Shown: positions 35,298 to 44,385, numbered from the stretch's first letter. The stretch: DNA of 64,000 nucleotides from Sphingomonas immobilis (GCF_030580995.1 NZ_JAUQSZ010000002.1:1-64000), one strand, 5' to 3'. Notes: generated by a model not told the origin, from the sequence alone. Translations and numbers: made by a program.

Positions 35298-35963
35298 TTG
35301 CAAAGACCTAGCGTCCTTGTCGTCGATGACGAACCGGCCAATCGAATGTTCGCCGCAAAGGTGCTTGCGGCGGCGGGCTGGAGCGTGGCCGAAGCGATGG
35401 ACGGCACCGAAGCTATCACCGCAGCGGTTCGCAACATCCCCGATCTTGTGGTTATGGATCTCGACATGCCAGGCCTCGACGGGTGGCAGGCGACCGCCGC
35501 AATCCGCGCTGCGGAGCCGCCGCTGTCGAGCGTGCCGATCCTCGCCTACACCTCGTTGCGGGTGACGGATGCCGAACTGCTCGCGCGCGGACTCGATGGC
35601 CGCCTGCCGAAGCCGAGCAGCCCCGACGACTTTACTGAAGCCGCGGCGGGCTGGCGGATCGACGGCCAGGTCGATGTCGCCAGACGGCTCGTCGCGGTGT
35701 TCGGCGAAGACGAGATGACGCAGCTCGTCACCCGCTTTCGCGCGCAACTCGCCGAGGCGCTGGCGGGGCTCGCCGGCGGTGCGGACGATCTGCACGCGCA
35801 CCGTATCGCCGGCGTGTCCGGCACATTGGGCTTCGCCGCGGTGAGCGAGGCATGGCTGCGTCTGTCGGAGGGCGATGCTTCCGCCACCGATGCCGCGCGG
35901 CGCTCTGCCCGGTTGGCGGTCGCGGCGATCGATCGCGACTGGCCTGTTCCTGCCGCATCCTGA
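35298..35963 (+). CDS. Receiver–Hpt phosphotransfer protein
   Basis: 221 residues from a TTG start (other starts would cut into the receiver). Receiver: VLVVDDEPANR, Asp54 in LVVMDLDMPGLDG, AYTSLR and RLPKPSSP. The C-terminal part (about 120–215) looks like an Hpt helical bundle: His168 lies in AHRIAGVSGTLGF, close to the Hpt signature AHxLKGxxxxLG. Such proteins relay phosphate between a hybrid kinase receiver and a final regulator. Divergent from the kinase operon, which lacks an Hpt domain of its own. Confidence 0.85.
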   Translation: MQRPSVLVVDDEPANRMFAAKVLAAAGWSVAEAMDGTEAITAAVRNIPDLVVMDLDMPGLDGWQATAAIRAAEPPLSSVPILAYTSLRVTDAELLARGLDGRLPKPSSPDDFTEAAAGWRIDGQVDVARRLVAVFGEDEMTQLVTRFRAQLAEALAGLAGGADDLHAHRIAGVSGTLGFAAVSEAWLRLSEGDASATDAARRSARLAVAAIDRDWPVPAAS

Positions 35964-36047
35964 GCACCGCCGACTCGCGCTCCGCAAGGTCGCCGGAAAG
36001 ATCACCGTAAGATCAGCGCGCTTCTCCGATTAGACCCGATCATTAGA

Positions 36048-36076
36048 CCTTGGTCGCAAACCGGGTTTCCCCAAGG
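36048..36076 (+). promoter_or_regulatory. Nested hairpin in the leader of the DUF11 operon
   Basis: CCTTGG pairs with CCAAGG, and inside it AAACC pairs with GGTTT around a single G, giving a compact nested stem about 70 bases before the first DUF11 gene. The leader between 35964 and 36148 is otherwise unremarkable. It might be a structured 5' untranslated region. I compared it with the class I cyclic-di-GMP riboswitch because a PilZ gene ends the operon, but the conserved blocks are not in the right order. Confidence 0.3.
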
Positions 36077-36148
36077 CGTCCGGTAGTAACCGCTTAACCC
36101 AACTCGCGCTTCGCATCGTCGTACGCAATCCAGCGACGAGTGTAGGCA

Positions 36149-37108
36149 GTGACGGCAGCACGCAAAACGGCAGCAAAATGGGCACGGGGCGCAACGGCCC
36201 CGGTGGCCGCTTGCCTTTGCCTTTTCGCCGCTCCGGCCGTCGCCGCGACGCAGGCGGGCACGAGCATCGTCAACATCGCGACGCTGAACTGGAACCAGGA
36301 CGGTCAGCCCAAGACCATCCCATCGAACACCGCCACGCTCGTCACCGCCGAGACGCTCGACGTGACGATCACCGCCGATCGCGCCGCCGCATCCGCGCCC
36401 ACGGGTACGACGACGGCGGTCGGTTTCCTCGTTATCAACACCGGTAACGGCAGTGAGGATTTCAACTTCGGTGTCACTGCCGATCAGAGCGGCGTCGCGG
36501 TGAGTCGCCTCGCGATCGATAGCGACAATGACGGCGTCTACGATGCCGCGAAGGACCGCACGCTCGCCCCCGGCACCGCACTGTCGCTGACGGCGGGACA
36601 GCAGGTCCGCGTGTTCGTGCTGATCGACGGCACGCAGGTGACCGCGGGAACGACGATTTCGGCCACCGTCACCGCCAAGACCGGCAGCGGCGCGCCCGGC
36701 ACCGTCTTTGCGGGCGCCGGCGACAACGGCAGCGACGCCGTCGTCGGCCAGACCCACGCCACCGCGACCGCCGCGACGATCCTGTCGCCCGCCGCGGCCC
36801 AGCCCAGCCTCGTCAAGTCGCAGAGCGTGTTCGCCCCCGACGGCAGCGCCAGGGCCATGCGCGGCGCGATCGTCACCTACACGCTCGCCGCCACTTTCCC
36901 CGGCGCGACCGCGAACGTCAGCATCGACGATCCGATCCCCGCCGGCACCGCCTACGTCCCCGGCAGCCTGACGCTCGACCAGCGCGCGCTGAGCGACGGT
37001 GCCGATACCGACGCCGGCGCGGCCGACACCAGCGGCATCCACGTCGCGCTCGGCAATGTCGCCGCCGCGGGCAGCCACACCATCCAGTTCAGCGTGAAGA
37101 TCCAGTGA
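36149..37108 (+). CDS. Secreted DUF11-type Ig-like protein 1
   Basis: 319 residues from a GTG start. A long Sec signal peptide ends near APAVA|ATQ. The mature start GTSIVNIATLNWNQDGQPKT and the following SNTATLV form a module shared with two other proteins of the operon. A calcium-loop-like stretch DSDNDGVYDAAKD follows near residue 129. The C-terminal domain (about 225–319: KSQSVFAPDGSARAMRGAIV, IDDPIPAGTAYVPGSLTLD, final HTIQFSVKIQ) fits a DUF11/TIGR01451 conserved repeat domain. First gene of a six-gene operon, next gene 11 bases on. Probably an exported surface subunit; function inferred only from architecture. Confidence 0.75.
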   Translation: MTAARKTAAKWARGATAPVAACLCLFAAPAVAATQAGTSIVNIATLNWNQDGQPKTIPSNTATLVTAETLDVTITADRAAASAPTGTTTAVGFLVINTGNGSEDFNFGVTADQSGVAVSRLAIDSDNDGVYDAAKDRTLAPGTALSLTAGQQVRVFVLIDGTQVTAGTTISATVTAKTGSGAPGTVFAGAGDNGSDAVVGQTHATATAATILSPAAAQPSLVKSQSVFAPDGSARAMRGAIVTYTLAATFPGATANVSIDDPIPAGTAYVPGSLTLDQRALSDGADTDAGAADTSGIHVALGNVAAAGSHTIQFSVKIQ

Positions 37109-37119
37109 GGAACCAAGCC

Positions 37120-37599
37120 ATGTTCAACCGTATCGCCCGCACCGCCGCCGCCGTTTCGGCCGTCGCGCTGTCCACCGCCGCCGTCGCCGGCGGTCCGCTC
37201 CAGATCACCTCGAAAGTGCTGTCCGAAACCAAGGTCCGCGCCGCCGACGGCAGCACCAGCCCCGTGCTCGGTCCCGTCAAGAAGGTCGGCCCCGGCGACG
37301 GCGTCGTCTTCGTGCTCGCCTATCAGAACACCGGCAAGCAGACGATCGGCAACATCGTCCTCGACAATCCCGTGCCGCAGGGGATCGCCTATCGCGGCCC
37401 GTCGGCCAACACGCCCGCGCCCGAGGTTTCGGTCGACGGCAAGACTTATGGGCCGCTCGCCAGCCTGAACGTCCGCACACCGACGGGTGCGCGGCGCGCG
37501 GCGGCGCCCGACGATGTCACCCACGTTCGGTGGCGCCTTGCGGCCCCTTTGACGGCCGGCGCGCAGGGGCAACTCGCCTTCAAGGCCGTCCTCAAATGA
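37120..37599 (+). CDS. Secreted DUF11-type Ig-like protein 2 (small)
   Basis: 159 residues. Signal peptide MFNRIARTAAAVSAVALSTA, cleaved near AVA|GGP. The mature protein is a single DUF11-like domain: GDGVVFVLAYQNTGKQTIGN, VLDNPVPQGIAYRG and a last strand QLAFKAVLK at the C-terminus. It lacks the NxA…SNT module of its neighbours. I chose the ATG at 37120 because GAGGAA lies eight bases upstream; a GTG at 37105 would overlap the preceding stop. Likely a second structural subunit. Confidence 0.75.
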   Translation: MFNRIARTAAAVSAVALSTAAVAGGPLQITSKVLSETKVRAADGSTSPVLGPVKKVGPGDGVVFVLAYQNTGKQTIGNIVLDNPVPQGIAYRGPSANTPAPEVSVDGKTYGPLASLNVRTPTGARRAAAPDDVTHVRWRLAAPLTAGAQGQLAFKAVLK

Positions 37600-37656
37600 C
37601 CGCGCGATCAACCGCACGGACCCCCCAGTAAGCGTTTAGTTCAGGAGTAAAAAGCA

Positions 37657-38763
37657 ATGATCGGTAACAGGGTACGGTTGCTGCTGCTGTCGGGTACGGC
37701 GGCAATGGCAACTTTCAGCGGCGCCGCCCACGCGCAGACGGCTGCACAGTCGACTGTCGCGGGCACGCAGATCAACAACCAGGCCTCGGTGACCTACACG
37801 GTCAACGGCGGCTCCACGCAGAGTGCGACGTCGAACACGGCGAGCTTCGTCGTTGATCGCAAGGTCAACTTCACGGTCATCAACGACCAGGCGAACGCAT
37901 CGACCAAGGTCAACCTCGGCCAGACCGGCGCGATCACCTCGTTCAAGGTGACGAACACCACCAACGGCATCCAGGACTTCCTGCTCAGCCCGACGCAGGG
38001 CACGATCCTGCCGCAGCTGCTCGGCCTCGTCACCGGCACCGACGATTTCGATCTCAGCAACCTGAAGGTCTATGTCGATAAGAACGGCAACGGCGTCTAC
38101 GATCCGGGCACCGACGTCGCGACCTATATCGACGAGCTTGCGCCCGACCAGTCGGTCGAGGTGTTCATCGTCGGCGACGTGCCGACCACGGCCGGCATCA
38201 GCCTCGCCAACGTCGCGCTGCAGGTCACCGTCGCCGCCGGCGGCGCGACCGGCACGCAGGGTGCCGCGCTGGTCGATACCTCGCTCAGCCTCGGCAATGC
38301 CGACATGACGACCGACGTGATCTTCGTCGACAACGACAACGACGCTCTCGGCCCGGATATCGCCCGCAACGGCCAGGGCTGGGCCTATGCCAGCTACGAG
38401 ATCGGCGCGCGCAACGTGGCGATGTCGGTCACCAAGACCGCGCTCGTGGTCTCGGACGGCTACAATCCGCTGACGCCGAAGGCGCTGCCGGGCGCGATCG
38501 TCCAATACTGCCTGCTCGCCAACAACGGCACGCTGACGGCGGCGGCGAACGGCGTCGTGCTGACCGACACGATCCCTGCCAACACCACCTATATCGCGGG
38601 TTCGGTGCTGGTCGGCCTGCCGGGCGGCACCTGCACGCTCGCCGGCGCGCCGCAGGACGATGCGACCGTCTACAACAGCACCACAAACAAGCTGACCGTG
38701 CCCGTCGGCACGCTCACCGGCGGTGCTTCGACTGCGGTCTCCTTCCGGGTGACGATCAAGTAA
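37657..38763 (+). CDS. Secreted DUF11-type Ig-like protein 3
   Basis: 368 residues. Signal peptide MIGNRVRLLLLSGTAAMATF, cleaved near GAAHA|QTA. The mature N-terminus has the shared module (GTQINNQASVTYTVNGGS … SNTASFVVDRKVNFTV), then a domain with the calcium-loop-like VDKNGNGVYDPGTD near residue 143, and finally a DUF11-like domain (LPGAIVQYCLLANNGTL, LTDTIPANTTYIAGSVLV, ending VSFRVTIK). Same domain plan as protein 1, so the two are probably paralogues. AGGAG upstream of the ATG is a good ribosome-binding site. Confidence 0.77.
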   Translation: MIGNRVRLLLLSGTAAMATFSGAAHAQTAAQSTVAGTQINNQASVTYTVNGGSTQSATSNTASFVVDRKVNFTVINDQANASTKVNLGQTGAITSFKVTNTTNGIQDFLLSPTQGTILPQLLGLVTGTDDFDLSNLKVYVDKNGNGVYDPGTDVATYIDELAPDQSVEVFIVGDVPTTAGISLANVALQVTVAAGGATGTQGAALVDTSLSLGNADMTTDVIFVDNDNDALGPDIARNGQGWAYASYEIGARNVAMSVTKTALVVSDGYNPLTPKALPGAIVQYCLLANNGTLTAAANGVVLTDTIPANTTYIAGSVLVGLPGGTCTLAGAPQDDATVYNSTTNKLTVPVGTLTGGASTAVSFRVTIK

Positions 38764-38845
38764 CGATCGTCCTCCTCCCAAACCCGAAAGGAACCAAGCG
38801 CTCCGGCGCGCGCATCCCCCGCGCGCCGGAGACCGCTCCAGCCAT

Positions 38846-41800
38846 ATGATCCTGAAACGCGCCTTCCTCCCTCTTGCCGCCCTTGTCGGGCTGGCGACCG
38901 TCGTGCCCGCGACGGCGCAGGAGAGCACGCGCGTCGCGAACACGGCCACGCTGAGCTTCGACGGCTCGAACGGCCGCTCCACGATTTCCTCGAACACCGT
39001 CGCGCTCGATGTCGATCGCGCGAAACTGCCCACCCGGTTGAGCGCCCGCCTGCTCCCGGTGGGATACGAGCTGACCGGAATGAAGTGCGTGCCCAACGTA
39101 TCCTTCACGCCGGCCCCGATCGACGCGGAAACGCTTGCCCAGGCGCCGATGGTCGATAGCGTGGATTCGCTGACACCCCTGATCTGGGTGCTCGAATCCG
39201 TCGGCAGCAACCGCGACCCCAACGTCCGCGAGACGGCGTCGATCGACGTCACGTCGAACCTCGGGGCCGTCGGCAAGCTGCTGCTCCTCGAAACCGGCCC
39301 GAACACCGGCGTCTTCGCCGGCGGCGTGCCGCAGTTGCAGGGCGGTTCCGACGATCCCGCGATCGCGGCCTGCAACCCGCTCAACGACCGCGAGATCACG
39401 TCGATCAAACTGAGCTTCACCGAAGACGATTACAGCTACGCCTCGGATTTCTCGCTGCTGATCGATCCGGCCGGCTATGTCTTCGATTCCTCCACCGGCG
39501 CGCTGGTCGACGGTGCCATCGTCACGCTGCTCGATGCCAACGATCAGCCCGCCGCCGTCTACGGCGACGACGGCGTAAGCCGCTATCCCTCGACGGTGGT
39601 GAGCGGCGCGGGCGTGACCGATGCCAGCGGCCGCGTCTACGACTTCCCGCAAGGAAACTTCCGCTTTCCGCTGGTCGCGCCCGGCAGCTATCACCTCAAG
39701 GTCGTGCCCCCCGGCAACTACACCGCGCCCAGCATCAAGACCCCCGACGAGCTCGCCAAGCTGCGCGATCCCAAGAATACGCCGTTCCTGATCAACGACG
39801 CCTCGTACGGCAGGCCCTTCACGCTCGCGACGGTCGATCCCTTCTACACCGACATTCCGCTCGACCGTCAGGGTTCGACGCAATTGTTGCTGACGAAGGT
39901 GGCATCGGTTCGCGAGGCTTCGCCGGGCGACTTCGTCCAGTACAAGGTGACGATCGCCAACCGCGGCACCGCGCCTGCGACCAACATCCACCTCACCGAT
40001 ATCTTGCCGACGGGCCTGCGCTACGAGATCGGATCGGCACGCGGCGCACCCGAGCCTGTCGTGTCGAAGGACGGCCGCACGCTCGACTTCGCGGCGCCTA
40101 CGGTCGCGGCCGGTGCGGCGCAGGACGTAACCTATGTGGTTAGCATCACTCCCGGTGCGCCGGTCGGCGAGGCGCTGAACCGCGTGCTCGCCTCGGGCAC
40201 CGGCGGCGCGACCTCGAACGAGGCCGCTGCCTCCGTCCGCATCACCTCGCTGCTGTTCACCGACGGCTTCACGCTGATCGGCCGCGTCACCGAGGGCGAT
40301 TGCGGCGATCCGAACCGTGGCCGCAAGGGCATAGCCGGAATCCGTCTGCTGCTGGAGGACGGCACTTTCGTCGTCACCGACAAGGACGGTTACTATCACG
40401 TCGAGGGCGTGCGCCCCGGCCGCCATGTCGTCCAGATCGACACCGGCAGCATCTCCCCCGCGTTCGAGCCGGTCGCCTGCGACAGCGACACGCGCACCGC
40501 CGGCAGCAGCATCTCGCGCTTCGTCGAGGGCGTCGGCGGCATCCTGAAGCGCGTCGACTTCCAGCTCCGCCCGACCGGCCGCAAACTGGGCGCTGCCGAC
40601 GCGCTGCCGATCGCCGTCGCCTCCGCCAAGGATGCCGCCGGCGACCGCGACTGGTTCGCGAACCAGGTGCCGGGCGCGGAGCTGCTGTTCCCGACCCCCG
40701 ATTACAATCCGCGCGCGCCGGTCACTCGCGTCATCGTCAAGCATGCCGCCGGCCAGCATGTCGCGCTGTTCGTCAACGGCACCGCGGTCGATCCGATCAA
40801 CTTCGACACGATCGAGATGAACGACGACAAGTCCATCGCGCTCTCGCGCTGGACGGGCATCGCGCTGAATGACGGCGACAACACGCTCGAGGCGCGCGTC
40901 ATCAACGCGGACGGCAGCGTCGCCAAGGTGCTGACGCGCACGATCCATTCGTCGGGCGCGGGCGTCAACGCGGTGTTCGCGCCCGCCGCCAGCCGCCTGA
41001 TCGCCGACGGCCTCACCCGCCCGCTGATCGCGGTGCGCGTCACCGATCGCACCGGCCGCCCGGTCCGCGACGGCACGCTCGTCCCCTTCAAGGTCGACCA
41101 GCCTTATGGTGCCGCGATCGACGCCGAGCTCGCGCAGGGCAACCAGATCGCGGGCCGCGACAAGGCGCAGACCATCGCGCGCGTCACCGGCGACGACGGC
41201 CTGGCGTTCATCGCGCTGCAGCCGACGACGCAGGCCGGCAACGTCCATGTCGTCGTCAGCCTCGCCGACGACAAGCAGGTCCGCACCAGCGACATCCGCG
41301 CCTGGCTGCAGGGCAGCGCCAAGGACTGGATCGTCGTCGGCTTCGGTGCCGGTACGATCGGCTACGACACGCTGACCAGCCGCACCAAGACGCTGCCGAA
41401 CGACATGAAGGGCGGCGTGTTCACCGACGGCCAGATCGCCTTCTACGCCAAGGGCCGCATCAAGGGCTCGTGGCTGGCGACCATCGCCTATGACAGCGAC
41501 CGCAAGATCGACCGGTCGCGCGGGCTGCTCGGCACGATCGATCCCGATCGCTATTACACCGTCTATGGCGACGGTTCGCGCCAGGGCTATGACGCGCCGA
41601 CCTCGCAGAAGCTGTATCTCCGCCTCGAGCGCCGCAATTTCTACGCGCTGTTCGGCGATTTCGAGACCGGGCTGACCGAAGGCCAGCTCACCCGCTACAG
41701 CCGCACGCTGAACGGCGTGAAGACCGAGTTCGACAACGGCCGCGTCACCTTCACGGGCTTCGCCGCCAATACCGACCAGCTCTACGGCCGCGACGAGATC

Positions 41801-43837
41801 CAGGGCAACGGCCTTTCCGGCCCGTACCGCCTGTCGGGCCGCGACATCGTGCCGAACAGCGACAAGATCCGCCTCGAAACGCGCGACCGCCTGCGCCCCG
41901 AGCAGATCAAGGCGACGACGCTGCTGACGCGCCACCTCGACTATGACATCGATCCGGTCGCCGGCACGCTGCGCTTCCGCCAGCCGGTGCTCGGCCGCGA
42001 CGCCGACCTCAACCCGGTCTTCATCGTCGCCGATTACGAGACTTACGGCAGCACCAAGCATCTCGTCACCGGCGGCCGGGCGACCGTCAAGCTGGCCAAG
42101 GGCAAGGTCCAGCTCGGCGCGTCGGTCCTCCATGACGAGAGCGCGGGCAACGCCACCGTCGCGGGCGCCGACATTCGCGCCAAGGTGACGCGCAACACCG
42201 AGGTCCGCGCCGAGTTCGCAACCGGCGGCCGCCTTGGCCTCAGCAGCGGCCAGGCATGGCTGGCCGAGGTCGAGCATCACGACAGGAAGCTCGATCTGCT
42301 CGCCTATGGCCGCAGCCAGGATACCGCCTTCGGTCTCGGTCAGCAGAACGTGGTGGAAGCCGGCACGCGCAAATTCGGCATCGACGGCCGCTATGCGATC
42401 ACCGAAAAGCTGTCGGTCACGGCGACCGCCTGGCACTCGCAGCAGCTCGACGGGCCGGGGATGCGCGACGCCGCCGACGTGCGCCTCGAATATCGCCGCC
42501 CGACCGGCACCTTCTTCGTCGGCGGCCAGTTCGCCAACGATACCGGCGTCGATGGCGGTGGCCGCCAGTCGCGCCTGCTCACCGTCGGCGGCAGCCAGTA
42601 TTTCTTCAAGGGCAAGCTCGAGATCTCCGGCCAGGCGCAGGTCGCGCCGGGCGGCGACAAGGCGAGCGTCGATTTCCCGACGCGCCAGCAGATCAACGCC
42701 GCGCTGAAGATCACCGACGGCATTCGCCTCCTCGGCGGCTACGAGATCGCCGGCGGCAAGGATTACACCGTCGGCACCGCGCGCGTCGGCTTCGATGTCT
42801 CGCCGTGGAAGGGCGCCAAGCTGATGTCGACGTTGAACCAGCAGGACATCGGCGAGAACGGCCAGCGCACCTATGCGCAATACGGGCTCAACCAGTCGTT
42901 CGCGATCAGCAAGGCATGGTCGGCCGACGTCACGCTCGACGCCAGCCAGACGCTGCGCGGGAGCATCCCGACCGGCGGCTTCGTGACGGCTTTCCAGAGC
43001 ACGGCGCAGGGCAGCACGGCGGGCCAGTATCAGAATGATGGAGACTATGTCGCAGTGACCGGTGGGCTCGGTTACAGGGCGAACAAGTGGGCGTGGAACG
43101 GCCGCCTCGAATATCGCCGTTCGGATGCCAGCACGCGCTGGGGCATCACCACCGATGTGCTGCGGTCCCTTGGGCAGGGTCGCACGCTGGCGGGGAGCTT
43201 CAAATACTACGACCTCACCGACAAGAAGGGCGCGCGGGCGTCGACGATGAATGCCGACCTTGCGCTCGCATGGCGGCCTGCGGACAGCCGGTGGTCGGTT
43301 CTCGACCGGCTGCAGTTCCGCAACGACAGTGCGGATGCGGGCTTCACCGACACCAACGTGCTCGGCGTTCCCGCTTACGGCAACGGCTTCCAGGCGACCC
43401 TGCGTTTCATCAACAACCTGGCGGTCAACTACCGGACCGGCGACGAGGGCCGTGGGCACGGCTTCGAAGCGACGGTATATTATGGGTCGAAATGGGTGAA
43501 GGGCAGCTTCGGCAGCGACGATTACGAGGGCTATATCGACGCCACCGGGTTCGAGCTGCGCAAGGATATCGGCCCGAAGATCGACATCGGCATCCAGGGA
43601 TCGGTGCAGCATGCTTGGGAACGTGGAATCTGGGCATTTTCCGGCGGTCCCAACATCGGCATCTCGCCGGCGAAGAACCTCTGGCTGTCGGCGGGCTACA
43701 ATGTGTCGGGCTACCGCGATCGCGATTTCGAGGACGATCGCTACACCCGGCAGGGGCCGTACGTGACGCTGCGGATGAAGTTCGACCAGCTTTCGGTCAA
43801 GGGCTTCGGCCGCAACGTGCTGGGGATCGGGCGATGA
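38846..43837 (+). CDS. Giant DUF11/outer-membrane beta-barrel protein
   Basis: 1663 residues. Signal peptide (MILKRAFLPLAALVGLATVV, cleaved near ATA|QES); shared module TRVANTATLSFDGSNGRST … SNTVALDVDR; a DUF11 domain at about 349–467 (FVQYKVTIANRGTAPATNIH, LTDILPTGLRYEIGSA); a carboxypeptidase-regulatory/SdrB-like domain at 470–545 (GIRLLLEDGTFVVTDKDGYY); Ig-like regions to about 820; then roughly 830 residues of alternating beta-strands (from KDWIVVGFGAGTIG) that fit an outer-membrane barrel. YVTLRMKF near the end resembles a beta-signal but is followed by a 17-residue tail, not a terminal Phe. Probably the membrane anchor or export pore of the operon's secreted subunits; this is inference. 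Confidence 0.75.
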   Translation: MILKRAFLPLAALVGLATVVPATAQESTRVANTATLSFDGSNGRSTISSNTVALDVDRAKLPTRLSARLLPVGYELTGMKCVPNVSFTPAPIDAETLAQAPMVDSVDSLTPLIWVLESVGSNRDPNVRETASIDVTSNLGAVGKLLLLETGPNTGVFAGGVPQLQGGSDDPAIAACNPLNDREITSIKLSFTEDDYSYASDFSLLIDPAGYVFDSSTGALVDGAIVTLLDANDQPAAVYGDDGVSRYPSTVVSGAGVTDASGRVYDFPQGNFRFPLVAPGSYHLKVVPPGNYTAPSIKTPDELAKLRDPKNTPFLINDASYGRPFTLATVDPFYTDIPLDRQGSTQLLLTKVASVREASPGDFVQYKVTIANRGTAPATNIHLTDILPTGLRYEIGSARGAPEPVVSKDGRTLDFAAPTVAAGAAQDVTYVVSITPGAPVGEALNRVLASGTGGATSNEAAASVRITSLLFTDGFTLIGRVTEGDCGDPNRGRKGIAGIRLLLEDGTFVVTDKDGYYHVEGVRPGRHVVQIDTGSISPAFEPVACDSDTRTAGSSISRFVEGVGGILKRVDFQLRPTGRKLGAADALPIAVASAKDAAGDRDWFANQVPGAELLFPTPDYNPRAPVTRVIVKHAAGQHVALFVNGTAVDPINFDTIEMNDDKSIALSRWTGIALNDGDNTLEARVINADGSVAKVLTRTIHSSGAGVNAVFAPAASRLIADGLTRPLIAVRVTDRTGRPVRDGTLVPFKVDQPYGAAIDAELAQGNQIAGRDKAQTIARVTGDDGLAFIALQPTTQAGNVHVVVSLADDKQVRTSDIRAWLQGSAKDWIVVGFGAGTIGYDTLTSRTKTLPNDMKGGVFTDGQIAFYAKGRIKGSWLATIAYDSDRKIDRSRGLLGTIDPDRYYTVYGDGSRQGYDAPTSQKLYLRLERRNFYALFGDFETGLTEGQLTRYSRTLNGVKTEFDNGRVTFTGFAANTDQLYGRDEIQGNGLSGPYRLSGRDIVPNSDKIRLETRDRLRPEQIKATTLLTRHLDYDIDPVAGTLRFRQPVLGRDADLNPVFIVADYETYGSTKHLVTGGRATVKLAKGKVQLGASVLHDESAGNATVAGADIRAKVTRNTEVRAEFATGGRLGLSSGQAWLAEVEHHDRKLDLLAYGRSQDTAFGLGQQNVVEAGTRKFGIDGRYAITEKLSVTATAWHSQQLDGPGMRDAADVRLEYRRPTGTFFVGGQFANDTGVDGGGRQSRLLTVGGSQYFFKGKLEISGQAQVAPGGDKASVDFPTRQQINAALKITDGIRLLGGYEIAGGKDYTVGTARVGFDVSPWKGAKLMSTLNQQDIGENGQRTYAQYGLNQSFAISKAWSADVTLDASQTLRGSIPTGGFVTAFQSTAQGSTAGQYQNDGDYVAVTGGLGYRANKWAWNGRLEYRRSDASTRWGITTDVLRSLGQGRTLAGSFKYYDLTDKKGARASTMNADLALAWRPADSRWSVLDRLQFRNDSADAGFTDTNVLGVPAYGNGFQATLRFINNLAVNYRTGDEGRGHGFEATVYYGSKWVKGSFGSDDYEGYIDATGFELRKDIGPKIDIGIQGSVQHAWERGIWAFSGGPNIGISPAKNLWLSAGYNVSGYRDRDFEDDRYTRQGPYVTLRMKFDQLSVKGFGRNVLGIGR

Positions 43838-44385
43838 AACGTCTCCCTCTCCTCCTCGGCATCCTGGCCGCACTGATCCCGACCGCGGCGCTCGCCGCGG
43901 GCGAGATCACGGCGACCAAGACGGCGACGGTGATCTCCGACACGCTCGGCCTGCTGCTGGTGCCGCCGAAGGCACTGACCGGGTCGGTGGTCGATTACAA
44001 GATCGTGTTCGCCAACACCGCCGGCACGTTCAGCGGCAAGCTGGTGCGCAACGTGGCGATGGAAGACCCGCTGCCGGCGAACGTCATCCTGCGCGTTGCC
44101 GATATCAACAGCAGCGGCACGACGGCGACGGCCAACAACGGGCCGATCGAGTTCAGTGACGGCGGCCTGCTCGGGCTCGGCGGCAGTGGAATGACGTGCA
44201 ATTTCGTGTCCTGGGCAGACACGACCGATTGCATCGAATTCTACGACACCAACGGCAATTTGATCACGCCGGTCGCCGACGCCAACGGCTATGACGCGCG
44301 GGTGCGGAAGATCCGCATCAAGCCGGTCACCACCTTCAACAACGGCGGATCCTTCCAGATCCGATATCGGGTGAAGATCACATGA
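43834..44385 (+). CDS. Secreted DUF11-type Ig-like protein 4
   Basis: 183 residues starting at the ATG that overlaps the barrel gene's stop (ATGA), so translation is coupled. Signal peptide MKRLPLLLGILAALIPTAAL, cleaved near ALA|AGE. A single DUF11-like domain: VVDYKIVFANTAGTFSGK, MEDPLPANVILRVAD, a cysteine pair near CNFVSWADTTDC, and a final strand FQIRYRVKIT. Likely a subunit made in step with the barrel protein. Confidence 0.77.
   Translation: MKRLPLLLGILAALIPTAALAAGEITATKTATVISDTLGLLLVPPKALTGSVVDYKIVFANTAGTFSGKLVRNVAMEDPLPANVILRVADINSSGTTATANNGPIEFSDGGLLGLGGSGMTCNFVSWADTTDCIEFYDTNGNLITPVADANGYDARVRKIRIKPVTTFNNGGSFQIRYRVKIT

Noticed and set aside
36001..36100. Class I cyclic-di-GMP riboswitch upstream of the DUF11 operon
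   Set aside because: Words such as GCAAACC and CCGGTAG are present, but the order and spacing of the conserved helices do not fit the consensus, so I list only a hairpin.
38756..43873. Very long open frame (about 1700 codons) antisense to the giant barrel gene
   Set aside because: It is the mirror frame of a high-GC gene: the composition is Arg/Ala/Asp/Val-rich without domains, a signal peptide or a ribosome-binding site, and the plus strand encodes recognisable domains.
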